Shown: positions 41,941 to 52,160, counted from the first letter of the stretch. The stretch: 64,000 bases of DNA from an uncultured Pelagibacteraceae bacterium (GCA_902561765.1 CACEQR010000001.1:1-64000); one strand, 5' to 3'. Numbers and translations are program-made. The notes: generated by a model from the letters alone, not told the origin.

Positions 41941-42875
41941 GCCATAAATTTTATAAACCTGCAAGATCAAGATTACAAAGAAGTGAATTAGCAGTTCCAG
42001 GATCTTCACCAAAAATGTTTGAGAAAGCTCTAAGTTCAGCAGCGGATTATGTTTTTTTAGATCTTGAGGATGCAGTTTCACCTAATGATAAATTAACTGC
42101 TAGAGCAAATGTTATAAAATCTTTAAATGAAATGAATTGGAGAGGCAGTGGCAAAACTATTTCTGTGAGAATAAATAGTTTAGATACTCATTATATGTAC
42201 TCTGATTTAATAGAGATTGTTGAACAAGCTGGAGAAAATGTAGACACAATTTTAGTTCCAAAGGCAGGTACTGCTAGTGATGTTTATATGGTTGATTGTT
42301 TGTTAACTCAAATTGAAACAAATAAAAAATTAAAAAATAAAATTGGAATTGAATGTCTGATTGAGACAGCTTTAGGAATGTCAAACATCAAAGAAATTGC
42401 TACTTCAAGTGAAAGATTAGAGGCATTACACTTTGGTGTTGCAGATTATGCAGCAAGTTTAAGGGCAAGAACAACTGTTATAGGTGGACTTAATGAAAAC
42501 TATCCTGGGGATCAATGGCACCATGGATTATCAGAATTAGTAATGACTTGTAGAGCTTATGGCCTTAGAGCAATTGACGGACCCTTCGGAGATTTTAATG
42601 ATCCAGATGCCTATACTGCTGCTGCTAAAAGAGGAGCCGCAATTGGTATTGAGGGTAAATGGGCCATTCATCCATCTCAAATTGAGCTTGGAAATAAAGT
42701 ATTCTCACCACCTGAAGCAGAAGTAACAAAGGCTAAAAGGATTCTAGAAGAGCTAGAAAAAGCTGCAAAAGAGGGAAAAGGGGCTGCTCAGCTTGATGGT
42801 AGGATGATTGATGCTGCATCAGCTAGAATGGCTGAAAATATTGTAAACATCGACAAGTTAATCCATAATAAATAA
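41937..42875 (+). CDS. HpcH/HpaI-CitE family CoA-ester lyase (malyl-CoA/beta-methylmalyl-CoA lyase-like)
   Basis: RSELAVPGSSPKMFEKALSSAADYVFLDLEDAVSPNDK; ALHFGVADYAASLRARTT. Confidence 0.88.
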   Translation: MSHKFYKPARSRLQRSELAVPGSSPKMFEKALSSAADYVFLDLEDAVSPNDKLTARANVIKSLNEMNWRGSGKTISVRINSLDTHYMYSDLIEIVEQAGENVDTILVPKAGTASDVYMVDCLLTQIETNKKLKNKIGIECLIETALGMSNIKEIATSSERLEALHFGVADYAASLRARTTVIGGLNENYPGDQWHHGLSELVMTCRAYGLRAIDGPFGDFNDPDAYTAAAKRGAAIGIEGKWAIHPSQIELGNKVFSPPEAEVTKAKRILEELEKAAKEGKGAAQLDGRMIDAASARMAENIVNIDKLIHNK

Positions 42876-42883
42876 ATAAAATT

Positions 42884-44047
42884 ATGGATATCCACGAATA
42901 CCAAGCGAAAAAAATACTTTCAGATTTTGGAGTAACAATTCCAAGAGGTGGAATTGTATATAGCCCTGAGAATGCTGAGAATAAAGCAAGAGAGATAGGT
43001 GGATCCAGATGGGTAGTTAAAGCTCAAATTCACTCAGGTGCTAGAGGAAAAGCTGGTGGAATAATTGTTTGTAATTCTCCTTTAGAAGTTGCCCAAGCAA
43101 CAGATAAGCTACTAGGAAAAAAATTAGTTACAAATCAAACAGGCCCTGAAGGTAAAATAGTAAATAGAATTTATATTGAAGAAGCAACAGATATAGAGCG
43201 AGAACTATATCTTGGTCTAGTTTTTGATAGAAGTTCAGAAAGTATTATGGTGGTTGCTTCAACAGAAGGTGGAATGAGTGTTGAAGAAATTTCAAAAGAG
43301 AAACCAGAAACTATAATCAGATCAAAAATTGAGGTTGCTGTTGGGATGCAAAGTTTCCAAGCTAGAGAGTTAGCATTTGGTTTAGGAATTGAACCAGATT
43401 TAATTAGAAGAGCCTCTGAAACTATTATTGGATGTTATAAAGCATTTAGCGAATTAGATGCTACTATGGTGGAAGTCAACCCATTAGTAATTTCAAAACA
43501 AAAACAAATCTTGGCTTTAGATTGTAAAATGAGTTTTGATAACAATGCAATGTTTAGAAGAAATCAAGTTTCTGAACTTAGAGACAAAACACAAGAGGAC
43601 GCAAAAGAAGTTTTTGCATCTGATAGAGGACTAAATTACGTAAGCCTAGATGGAAACATTGGTAACATTATAAATGGTGCTGGTTTAGCAATGGCATCAA
43701 TGGACATGATAAAACTAGCTGGAGGAAGTCCTGCTAATTTTTTAGATGTGGGTGGTGGTGCTACTCCAGAAAAAATAGTTAAAGCATTTAAGCTTGTTAC
43801 AATGGATGAAAAAGTAAAAGTAATTTTAGTTAATATTTTCGCAGGTATAAACAGATGTGATTGGGTAGCAGAAGGAATAGTAGAGGCACTAAAAAAAATT
43901 GAAGTGAATGTTCCATTGGTTATTAGATTAGCAGGTACAAATGTTGAAAAAGGAAATAAAATATTAAAAGAGAGTAAGATAAATTACATTGAAGCAAACA
44001 CTTTAGAGGATGCAGCTAATAAAGCGGTTGCGGCTCTAAATAAATAA
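42884..44047 (+). CDS. Malate-CoA ligase / succinyl-CoA synthetase beta-like subunit
   Basis: MDIHEYQAKKILSDFGV...; ATP-grasp; directly downstream of the CoA-ester lyase. Confidence 0.85.
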   Translation: MDIHEYQAKKILSDFGVTIPRGGIVYSPENAENKAREIGGSRWVVKAQIHSGARGKAGGIIVCNSPLEVAQATDKLLGKKLVTNQTGPEGKIVNRIYIEEATDIERELYLGLVFDRSSESIMVVASTEGGMSVEEISKEKPETIIRSKIEVAVGMQSFQARELAFGLGIEPDLIRRASETIIGCYKAFSELDATMVEVNPLVISKQKQILALDCKMSFDNNAMFRRNQVSELRDKTQEDAKEVFASDRGLNYVSLDGNIGNIINGAGLAMASMDMIKLAGGSPANFLDVGGGATPEKIVKAFKLVTMDEKVKVILVNIFAGINRCDWVAEGIVEALKKIEVNVPLVIRLAGTNVEKGNKILKESKINYIEANTLEDAANKAVAALNK

Positions 44048-44050
44048 AAC

Positions 44051-44938
44051 ATGACAGTATTAATAGACAAAAAGAGTAAGATAATTATTCAAGGTTTTAC
44101 AGGGAAAATGGGCTCTTTTCATGCTGACGAGATGATCAAATATGGTTCAAATGTAGTTGGAGGAGTTACTCCTGGAAAGGGTGGATCAAAGCACCTAAAT
44201 TTGCCAGTGTTTAATACTGTTAAAGATGCAGTCAGTGAAACAGGAGCAGATGCATCAATTTTATTTGTACCACCAGCTTTTGCAGCAGATTCAGCGATGG
44301 AAGCAGCTGATGCTGGAATTAAGACATGTGTAGCAATTGTAGATGGTATACCTTCACACGATATGATCAGAATAAAAAGATACATGAGAAGATATACCAA
44401 AAGCTCTAAAATGACTTTGGTAGGACCTAATTGTGCAGGAATTATTAGTCCAGGTAAGTCAATGTTGGGTATAATGCCAGGACATATTTACAAAGAAGGA
44501 AGAATTGGAATCATAAGTAGATCAGGAACATTAGGATATGAAGCAGCTCAACAACTTAAAAATTTAAACATTGGATTTTCAACAAGTGTTGGTATTGGAG
44601 GAGATCCAATCAATGGAAGCTCATTTAGAGATATAATTGAAAAGTTTGAGACTGACGATGAGACAGATGCAATACTAATGATAGGTGAAATAGGTGGTCC
44701 TCAAGAAGTAGCAGCAGGAGAGTTTGCGAAAGAAAATATGAAAAAACCAGTTATTGCATACATTGCTGGATTAACTGCACCGAAAGGTAGAGTAATGGGT
44801 CATGCGGGAGCAATAGTTTCAGCTTATGGAGAAAGTGCAATTGAAAAAGTTGAGATTTTGAAAGATTGTGGAATTACAATTTCTAAAAACCCATCAGTTA
44901 TGGGAGATACAGTTAAAGCAGTACTAGAAAAAATGTAA
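44051..44938 (+). CDS. Malate-CoA ligase / succinyl-CoA synthetase alpha-like subunit
   Basis: KIIIQGFTGKMGSFHADEMIKYG, VGPNCAGIISPGK, GHAGAIVS. Confidence 0.87.
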   Translation: MTVLIDKKSKIIIQGFTGKMGSFHADEMIKYGSNVVGGVTPGKGGSKHLNLPVFNTVKDAVSETGADASILFVPPAFAADSAMEAADAGIKTCVAIVDGIPSHDMIRIKRYMRRYTKSSKMTLVGPNCAGIISPGKSMLGIMPGHIYKEGRIGIISRSGTLGYEAAQQLKNLNIGFSTSVGIGGDPINGSSFRDIIEKFETDDETDAILMIGEIGGPQEVAAGEFAKENMKKPVIAYIAGLTAPKGRVMGHAGAIVSAYGESAIEKVEILKDCGITISKNPSVMGDTVKAVLEKM

Positions 44939-44940
44939 AT

Positions 44941-45306
44941 ATGAGTTACGACGATAATAATATATTTGCAAAAATATTGAGAGGTGAAATACCTTGTAAT
45001 AAAATTTATGAGGATGAATTCGTTTTATCCTTTCATGACATAAACCCACAAAAAAAAATTCATGCTTTAGTAATTCCAAAAGGGAAATATGTTGACCTTG
45101 ATGATTTTAGTCAAAATGCGTCAAAAGAAGAAATGGCTGGACTACTTAAAGGTATCAACTCTGTTGCAAAAATATTAAATATATCTGTTGATACTGGAAA
45201 TGGATATAGAGCATTAGCAAATATTAGTGAGGATGGAGGACAAGAAGTTCCTCACTTACATTTCCATTTGTTTGGAGGTGAGAAAGTTGGTAAAATGGTC
45301 TCGTGA
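44941..45306 (+). CDS. HIT family hydrolase
   Basis: IFAKILRGEIPCNKIYED, QEVPHLHFHLFGG. Confidence 0.96.
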   Translation: MSYDDNNIFAKILRGEIPCNKIYEDEFVLSFHDINPQKKIHALVIPKGKYVDLDDFSQNASKEEMAGLLKGINSVAKILNISVDTGNGYRALANISEDGGQEVPHLHFHLFGGEKVGKMVS

Positions 45307-45815
45307 TTATAGACGTAGACAGAAGTTTCTTGGAAATAAATTCAATAAAAAATCTAAAACGATCAAAAAATCCAGGTCCAAATTTTAAAATAAGCGAGGT
45401 AAACCCACCTGATTTTCAATTAAATAAGTTTTTTTATAAACAAATTGGAAAAAAACATAGATGGGTAGACAGACTGGTCTGGGAAGATAAGAAATGGATT
45501 GAATTTGTTGAAAACCCAAGAGTAAAAACCTTTATTTTAAAGGATAATAACAATTTAGCTGGATATTACGAAACTATTCGTGACGTGGACAAAGATCAAT
45601 CCGAAATAGCATATTTTGGTATTTTAGAGGAATATTTTGGAAAAAAATGTGGAGGTTATCTGCTTTCTGAAGCTATAAATCAATTATTTCAGGAAGGAAT
45701 GTCAAGAGTTTGGCTACACACTTGTTCTTTGGATCACAAAAATGCAATTAAAAACTATTTAGCTAGAGGCATGCAAATATTTAAATCAGAGAAAATTAAT
45801 CTTGAGATTAATTAA
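45303..45815 (+). CDS. GNAT family N-acetyltransferase
   Basis: AYFGILEEYFGKKCGGYLLSEAINQLF...VWLHTCSLDHKNAIKNYLARGMQIF. Confidence 0.85.
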   Translation: MIIDVDRSFLEINSIKNLKRSKNPGPNFKISEVNPPDFQLNKFFYKQIGKKHRWVDRLVWEDKKWIEFVENPRVKTFILKDNNNLAGYYETIRDVDKDQSEIAYFGILEEYFGKKCGGYLLSEAINQLFQEGMSRVWLHTCSLDHKNAIKNYLARGMQIFKSEKINLEIN

Positions 45816-46365
45816 GATAATTTTGTATTGAAAAAATATTCTCTTCTAAAATAATATTAATTTTAACATCACTTATAAAAGTTTGAACTAAATTTTGATA
45901 AATATCTTTTGTTTCCCAACCAATTAAATTTAAGTTTTCTTTATCAAAAAAAACTTTTATAAAATTATTTTCATGCTCAAAATTAAATGCGTAATAAAAA
46001 GGATAATTTTGATCTTCTTTTAGGTTACTCATTTTTGAGATTAAGAATTCTTTATCAAGAATAAAATTCAAAGGAGTTTTATCTAGTGGATATCTATAAT
46101 AATTAGGTATTTTATCTGAATTGATAATAAGTGACTTACCGTTTGAAACAAGTATTTTATTATAAATGTCATAATATTTACAAAAAATCTTTTTTGGATA
46201 TGAAATTATACACTCACCTTTTTCAATATTATTGTTATCAATTTTTTGACTAAACTTAAATTCCAATGAATTTATGTCTTTAAAATGATTTATAATTTCC
46301 TGGCTTGGAGAACTATGTGCATTAAAATTAACAAATAGAATAAAAAAAATTAAACATTTTTTCAT
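45808..46365 (-). CDS. lolA: Outer-membrane lipoprotein carrier LolA-like
   Basis: Signal peptide, FKFSQKIDNNNIEKGECIISYPKKIFCKY; adjacent to ftsK. Confidence 0.8.
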   Translation of the reverse strand: MKKCLIFFILFVNFNAHSSPSQEIINHFKDINSLEFKFSQKIDNNNIEKGECIISYPKKIFCKYYDIYNKILVSNGKSLIINSDKIPNYYRYPLDKTPLNFILDKEFLISKMSNLKEDQNYPFYYAFNFEHENNFIKVFFDKENLNLIGWETKDIYQNLVQTFISDVKINIILEENIFSIQNYLN

Positions 46366-48449
46366 TTAAGAACTTCTCTTTTTCCAACATGGTTGGCTTG
46401 GCTTACTTCTCCATTTGCTTCCATCTGGTCAATAATTCTAGCAGCTCTATTATAACCTATTTGTAATTTTCTTTGTAAAAATGAAGTAGATGCTTTTCTT
46501 TCAGATTTAACAATTTCTAATGCAGTATTATACAATTCGTCAAGATTTTCGTTATCCTTGGAGTCATTTGGATTTTCTTTTTCATCTGCAAAATTCAGAA
46601 TTTCATCTACATAATCAGGCTCAGCTTGATTTCTTAAAAAATTATTTATTTTTTCAATTTCTCCTTCTGATACAAATGGAGCATGAATTCTAGTCATTCT
46701 ATTTGCTGAAGTCATATAAAGCATATCTCCTTTTCCAAGTAGCTGTTCAGCACCTTGTTCACCAAGAATAGTTCTACTATCTATCTTCGAGGTAACTTGG
46801 AAAGAAATTCTTGTAGGAAAATTTGCTTTTATTGTTCCTGTTATAACATCGACACTCGGCCTTTGAGTTGCCATTATAATATGTATTCCTGCTGCTCTAG
46901 CCATTTGCGATAGTTTTTGGATATAATTTTCTATATCTTTTCCAGCAACAAGCATTAAATCAGACATTTCATCGACGATTACAACAATATATGGCATAGA
47001 AATCTTATGTTTTTCATTGTATCCGTCTATATTTCTTACTCCTACTTTAGTCATAAGCTTGTAACGATTTTCCATTTCTTTTACTACCCAACCTAAAACT
47101 GAGGCAGCTTTTTTCGCTTCAGTAATCACGGGACATAACAAATGTGGAATTCCTTCATAAGTTGATAGTTCTAACATCTTTGGATCAATTAATATAAATT
47201 TACATTTTTCTGGAGAGTGTTTGTATAACAAGGATAAAATAATAGTATTTATACATACAGATTTTCCAGAACCTGTAGTACCAGCAATAAGTAAATGAGG
47301 CATTGTGCTCAAATCACCAGTTATTGGTAAACCTGAAATACTTTTTCCAAGTGCTATTGGAAGTTTTATGTCTTTCTTTTTAAAACTCGATTCTGAAATT
47401 ATTTCACTTAAAAAAACATTCTCTCTTTGTGGTTTGGGTAATTCAATTCCTATTGTATTACTTCCAGGAATAGTTGCAATTCTAGCAGACTCTGAACTAG
47501 TATTTCTAGCTATATCTTCTGAAAGATTAATTATTTTAGAAACTTTTACTCCAGGTGCTGGTTCAAACTCATATAAAGTAACTACAGGACCTTGACTCAC
47601 TTTTTTAACTTCTCCCTCCACTCCGAAATCAAGTAAAATTTTTTCTAAATTTTTTTCATCAATTTTATTTTCAGAGACATTATTATTTTTTTTTGAAGGA
47701 GTTTTTAAAAAATCTATAGAAGGTAATTTGTATTTTAATGTTCGTTTTCCAGATGATGAAATATTATTTTCAAATGCGAAGTTTTCTTGAACTCTTGTTT
47801 CATTATTAGTGTAGTTTATTTCACTAATGACATTTTCATCATAATTTTCAATTACACTTCCAGAAGATGTTTTTTTTGATTTAGTAAAAAATTTAAAAAA
47901 AGAGCTAATAAATTTAAATTTGAAATTGATACTTAAAAGAAAAAAAATTGAAATTAAAACTATTAAAATTACATAACTAATTTGATGATTAAGTAATATT
48001 ATATTAACAAAAAAAGTATCTTCAAATAAATTTCCAATAAATCCGTTATTTCCATTAACTGTTAACCAATATGTTTCTGTGTGAAACGTTGTAAAGAACA
48101 ATGTACCTGTAATTGAATATAAAATTATAAAAAATAAACTTTCAATGATATGTAAAATTTTTTTTTCTATAATTACTGATAATGATATAAAAAAAAACGA
48201 GATTGGTATTAATAATGAAATTAGTCCAATTGATTGATATAGTATATCAGCAGTTAAGCTGCCTTTAATACCTAATAAATTTTTTATTTCAGCATTCTCA
48301 GGAAAAATAAAGTTTGGATCTTCTGGGGAGTAGCTAGTTAAAGATATCAAAAGCAATATTGATGAGGCTAGCAAAATTAAACCAACTAATTCAGATAGTC
48401 TTTTAAGGACAAATTTAGTTGTATTATCTATGAAATTTTTAATTTTCAT
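46362..48449 (-). CDS. ftsK: DNA translocase FtsK
   Basis: N-terminal TMs, LIAGTTGSGKSVCINTIILSLLYKHSPE, gamma domain SFLQRKLQIGYNRAARIIDQME. Confidence 0.97.
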   Translation of the reverse strand: MKIKNFIDNTTKFVLKRLSELVGLILLASSILLLISLTSYSPEDPNFIFPENAEIKNLLGIKGSLTADILYQSIGLISLLIPISFFFISLSVIIEKKILHIIESLFFIILYSITGTLFFTTFHTETYWLTVNGNNGFIGNLFEDTFFVNIILLNHQISYVILIVLISIFFLLSINFKFKFISSFFKFFTKSKKTSSGSVIENYDENVISEINYTNNETRVQENFAFENNISSSGKRTLKYKLPSIDFLKTPSKKNNNVSENKIDEKNLEKILLDFGVEGEVKKVSQGPVVTLYEFEPAPGVKVSKIINLSEDIARNTSSESARIATIPGSNTIGIELPKPQRENVFLSEIISESSFKKKDIKLPIALGKSISGLPITGDLSTMPHLLIAGTTGSGKSVCINTIILSLLYKHSPEKCKFILIDPKMLELSTYEGIPHLLCPVITEAKKAASVLGWVVKEMENRYKLMTKVGVRNIDGYNEKHKISMPYIVVIVDEMSDLMLVAGKDIENYIQKLSQMARAAGIHIIMATQRPSVDVITGTIKANFPTRISFQVTSKIDSRTILGEQGAEQLLGKGDMLYMTSANRMTRIHAPFVSEGEIEKINNFLRNQAEPDYVDEILNFADEKENPNDSKDNENLDELYNTALEIVKSERKASTSFLQRKLQIGYNRAARIIDQMEANGEVSQANHVGKREVLK

Positions 48450-48512
48450 TTTGTTATTAATGATTTGTCACTTTGTATCATTTAATTTTTATTGATAAAA
48501 TTAAATAATATT

Positions 48513-49574
48513 ATGAATATTTGCCTTTTAGGAAACAATTTAACTAATCTTCTCCTTGGAAGTATCTTAACCAAGAAAAAAATTAATGTTGATATTATTT
48601 ATCAACCTACAAAATTTGAATTAAAAAACACCGCTAGAACAATTGCAATTTCAAATGAAAATTACATTTTTTTAAGAGAAAATTTTAAAGGATTTAAAAA
48701 TTTAGGATGGCCAACCGAAAAGATTAAAATTTACTCTGAGAAAAATAAGTCCTCAGAATTATTCGAGTTTAAAAATAAAAATCAAAATAATTTTTACTTA
48801 TTTAAGTATATAGAAATTTATAATCTATTAAAAAAAAATAAACTTATAAATTTTATTAGATTAAAAACTTATAATTTTGATATAATTAAAAAAAAAAATT
48901 ATAATTTAATTGTAAATTCAGATCACAATAATCCAATTACTAAAAAACATTTTCATAAAAAGATAGAAAAAAATTATAAATCTCTAGCTCATACCGCTAT
49001 AATAAATCATTCAAAAATTGAAAACAAAGTAGCTATACAAGTTTTTACAAATAATGGACCCTTGGCTTTTCTTCCTTTATCTAAGAACCAAACATCGATT
49101 GTTTTTTCAAATAATTCGTCAAAATCGATTAAAAAAAATAAATTTTTACAAATTATAAAAAAATATAATCTTAAATATAAAATAAATAACATGAGTGATG
49201 TTGAGTCTTTTAATATAAAATTTTCATATTTGAGAAATTATACTTATAAAAATATTTTGTCATTTGGAGATTTAATACACAAAGTTCATCCACTAGCTGG
49301 GCAAGGCTTCAATATGACTATTAGAGATATAAAATCATTATCGCAAATTATTGATAAGAATATTAAATTAGGAATTGATGATGGAGAAATTATTGCTCAA
49401 AGTTTTCAGGAAAATAATAAACATTTAAATTTTATTTATGGGGTAGCAATTGACTCTATTAATTCCTTTTTTAAAATAGATAGTAAATTGAATAATAATT
49501 TATCTAACCCTATATTTAAAATTTTAAAAGGTAATAAATTTTTGAATAATTACGCGACTTTCTTATCAAATTAA
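48513..49574 (+). CDS. Divergent UbiH/UbiF-like FAD-dependent hydroxylase
   Basis: C-terminal FAD motif FGDLIHKVHPLAGQGFNMTIRDIKSL; N-terminal Rossmann motif degenerate. Confidence 0.75.
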   Translation: MNICLLGNNLTNLLLGSILTKKKINVDIIYQPTKFELKNTARTIAISNENYIFLRENFKGFKNLGWPTEKIKIYSEKNKSSELFEFKNKNQNNFYLFKYIEIYNLLKKNKLINFIRLKTYNFDIIKKKNYNLIVNSDHNNPITKKHFHKKIEKNYKSLAHTAIINHSKIENKVAIQVFTNNGPLAFLPLSKNQTSIVFSNNSSKSIKKNKFLQIIKKYNLKYKINNMSDVESFNIKFSYLRNYTYKNILSFGDLIHKVHPLAGQGFNMTIRDIKSLSQIIDKNIKLGIDDGEIIAQSFQENNKHLNFIYGVAIDSINSFFKIDSKLNNNLSNPIFKILKGNKFLNNYATFLSN

Positions 49575-49590
49575 GTTATTCTTTGATTGC

Positions 49591-50232
49591 TTATTGTAAT
49601 GTTTTATTGTTAAAATTATCAACGATATAAGTATTTAAAATCTCTTCTAACTTTTCTTTTCTCATATTTAAATCTTTGCTTTCAAGTAAAACTTGTTTTT
49701 CCTCTAATGAAAAAGGTGATGCCATGGACAGAGTATTTATAGTTTGATCCAAACTTTGTTTTTCAATTTCTTTCCAATTTATTTCATAACCTTGCTTTTT
49801 AAAGAGGCCTTTTAAATTATGAAATATTAATTTTAAGTCTGAAAATTTTATTTGATCAGATTTTTCAACTAAATCGCCACTAAAATCCTCATATTTTACC
49901 TCACACTCCCTATACAAGTTATCATTGTTAACTTCTTCTTTAATTTTGAATCTACATATCCCATTTAAAATTATTAAATATCTACCATCATCTGTTTCAT
50001 TAAAACTTGTTATCTTTCCTGCGCAGCCTACGTCATATAGGTCTGGTTTTTTTAATTCTCCAGTTTTTTTTGGTTGTATCATGCCGATAATTCTACTGCT
50101 TTTCATACTTTCATCTATCATTTTTATGTATCTCGGCTCAAATATATTTAATGGAACAGTTGTTCGTGGAAATATAATAAAATTAGATAGGGGAAAAACT
50201 GGTATTATGTCAGGAAGATCTTCTTTTTTCAT
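49591..50232 (-). CDS. LON N-terminal (substrate-binding) domain protein
   Basis: IIPVFPLSNFIIFPRTTVPLNIFEPRYIKMIDESM. Confidence 0.92.
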   Translation of the reverse strand: MKKEDLPDIIPVFPLSNFIIFPRTTVPLNIFEPRYIKMIDESMKSSRIIGMIQPKKTGELKKPDLYDVGCAGKITSFNETDDGRYLIILNGICRFKIKEEVNNDNLYRECEVKYEDFSGDLVEKSDQIKFSDLKLIFHNLKGLFKKQGYEINWKEIEKQSLDQTINTLSMASPFSLEEKQVLLESKDLNMRKEKLEEILNTYIVDNFNNKTLQ

Positions 50233-50258
50233 TACAATTAAAATATAACATTAAAGTT

Positions 50259-51902
50259 ATGAATTCAAATTATTTTGAAAAAAAAAAAGCAAAGCTTCTT
50301 AGTTCATTTAAAGAAAAAAAATATGATGATGTAATTAAAAATGGTGAAAAATTACTTAAAAAAAAAAATAATGATGCTCAATTAATATTCTTATTAGTGT
50401 TATCATTAATTAATCTTCAAAAATTTGAGGATGCTGAAGGACACTTAAAAAACTTAATATCTTTTAAAAAAACACCAGAAATTTATTATACATATGGAAA
50501 TGTACAAAAAAAATTAAAGAAATATCAAGATGCAATTTTTTCATTTAATAAAGCTATTGAATTAAATCCTAATTTTTCAGAAGCATATAATAATTTAGGA
50601 ACCACAAAAAAATTAATAAACAAGAGAGAAGAGGCGATAATATGTTTTAAAAAATCAATAAGTTTAAAAAAAAATAATATTGAAGCCTTAATAAATTTAG
50701 CAACTATATATAGAGAAAATAATAACTATGAAGATTTAATAAATATTTATAATCAAATATTAGAACTGGATACTAAAAATATCAAAACTCTTTATAATCT
50801 CGGTACTGCATATGTATTTTTAGGTGATAATTCAAAAGCTAAACATTATTTTGAGAGAGTTTTTGAAATTGATAAATCTCATATAGCAAGTTTGAGAAAC
50901 TATATAAATATAACTAAAATAGATAAAAATAACAAAATTTTCCAATATTTAAGTAAAATTAATTTTGAAAACCTTGACTATGAAAATAAAGTTTTTGCAT
51001 TTGATGCTTTAAGCAAATGTTTTTTTGATCTTGAGGATTATAAGCTTGGTTTCGAATATCTTAAAAAATTAAATATTTTAAAAAAGAAAAATTCAAATTA
51101 TTCACTAGCAACCGAAAAAGAGAAATTCAAAAATATAAAAAGTTTATTTAATGATAAGGATTATTTTAATATAAATTTTGAAATTAATACAAAAATTAAA
51201 CCAATTTTTATAATTGGCATGCCTAGATCTGGTACTACTCTATTAGAACAAATTCTATCAACTCACTCTCAAATTCATGGTGCTGGAGAACTTAGACATC
51301 TTCCAAAAATAATTGATAAGGTTGGTCTTGATACTCCAAAAGATGCTAGAGAATATTTTACTGAGATCAGGTCGTATTATTATAATAACTTATCTAAAAT
51401 TTCAGAAAAACCCTATATTATTGATAAATTACCATCAAATTTCAGGTGGTTAGGGTTAATTTTGAATTCCTTTCCTGAAGCTAAAATTATTCATATTGAT
51501 AGAAACCCAATGGCAGTTTGTTGGTCAAATTATAAAACAAATTTTGTTTATAGTGGTATGGATTATACTTTAACACAAGAAGATACAGCAGATTATTATT
51601 CCTTATATTATGATTTAATGAAATTTTGGAAAGATAAATTTGACAAAAAATTTTTTAATATAAATTACGATGACTTTGTTCAAAAGTTTGAGTTTCATAC
51701 CAAAAAAATTCTCTCATATTTAAATTTAGAATGGGAAGATAATCTAAAAAATTATGAAAAAACTAATAGGGTTGTAATTACAGCATCTTATCAGCAAGTA
51801 AGAGGTAAAATCAGAAAAAATACATCATTAGAATGGAAAAAATACGCTGAGTATTTAAATCCTATGCAAAAAATTTTAGAAAAAAATAAAATTAAATTTT
51901 AA
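50259..51902 (+). CDS. TPR-repeat sulfotransferase fusion protein
   Basis: N-terminal TPRs (AIFSFNKAIELNPNFSEAYNNLG) and FIIGMPRSGTTLLEQILSTHSQIHGAGEL...IHIDRNPMAVCWSNY. Confidence 0.93.
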   Translation: MNSNYFEKKKAKLLSSFKEKKYDDVIKNGEKLLKKKNNDAQLIFLLVLSLINLQKFEDAEGHLKNLISFKKTPEIYYTYGNVQKKLKKYQDAIFSFNKAIELNPNFSEAYNNLGTTKKLINKREEAIICFKKSISLKKNNIEALINLATIYRENNNYEDLINIYNQILELDTKNIKTLYNLGTAYVFLGDNSKAKHYFERVFEIDKSHIASLRNYINITKIDKNNKIFQYLSKINFENLDYENKVFAFDALSKCFFDLEDYKLGFEYLKKLNILKKKNSNYSLATEKEKFKNIKSLFNDKDYFNINFEINTKIKPIFIIGMPRSGTTLLEQILSTHSQIHGAGELRHLPKIIDKVGLDTPKDAREYFTEIRSYYYNNLSKISEKPYIIDKLPSNFRWLGLILNSFPEAKIIHIDRNPMAVCWSNYKTNFVYSGMDYTLTQEDTADYYSLYYDLMKFWKDKFDKKFFNINYDDFVQKFEFHTKKILSYLNLEWEDNLKNYEKTNRVVITASYQQVRGKIRKNTSLEWKKYAEYLNPMQKILEKNKIKF

Positions 51903-52010
51903 AATAATTTAAATTTTAACTGCCAAGAACATTATTTTAATTCAAATTAAGTAGTTTTTGTCTGTTGCTTAATTATTAAAAAGCAACTACTTTCAATAAT
52001 TATAGACTAA

Positions 52011-52058
52011 GCGGGCATAGCTCAGTGGTATAGCGTCTCGTTTCCAAAGAGATAGTCC
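52011..52058 (+). pseudogene. tRNA-Gly 5' fragment (truncated tRNA copy)
   Basis: gcgggcatagctcagtggtatagcgtctcgtttccaaagagatagtcc nearly matches the first ~45 nt of tRNA-Gly at 53044; no T-arm or 3' acceptor strand follows. Confidence 0.88.
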
Positions 52059-52160
52059 TTCTTTTTGTCCTGTTAATCCTAATCCTTTTTATCTAACGTA
52101 AGTTCTTGGCATACTTTGATACAAAAAAAAATTTTAAATACACTTATTTAAAAAAGATCA

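Noticed and set aside
52011-52085. Second functional tRNA-Gly with TCC anticodon
   Set aside because: The anticodon loop reads TTTCCAA, but the stem has a G-A mismatch and no T-arm (GTTCRANNC) or 3' acceptor strand follows; treated as a truncated copy.
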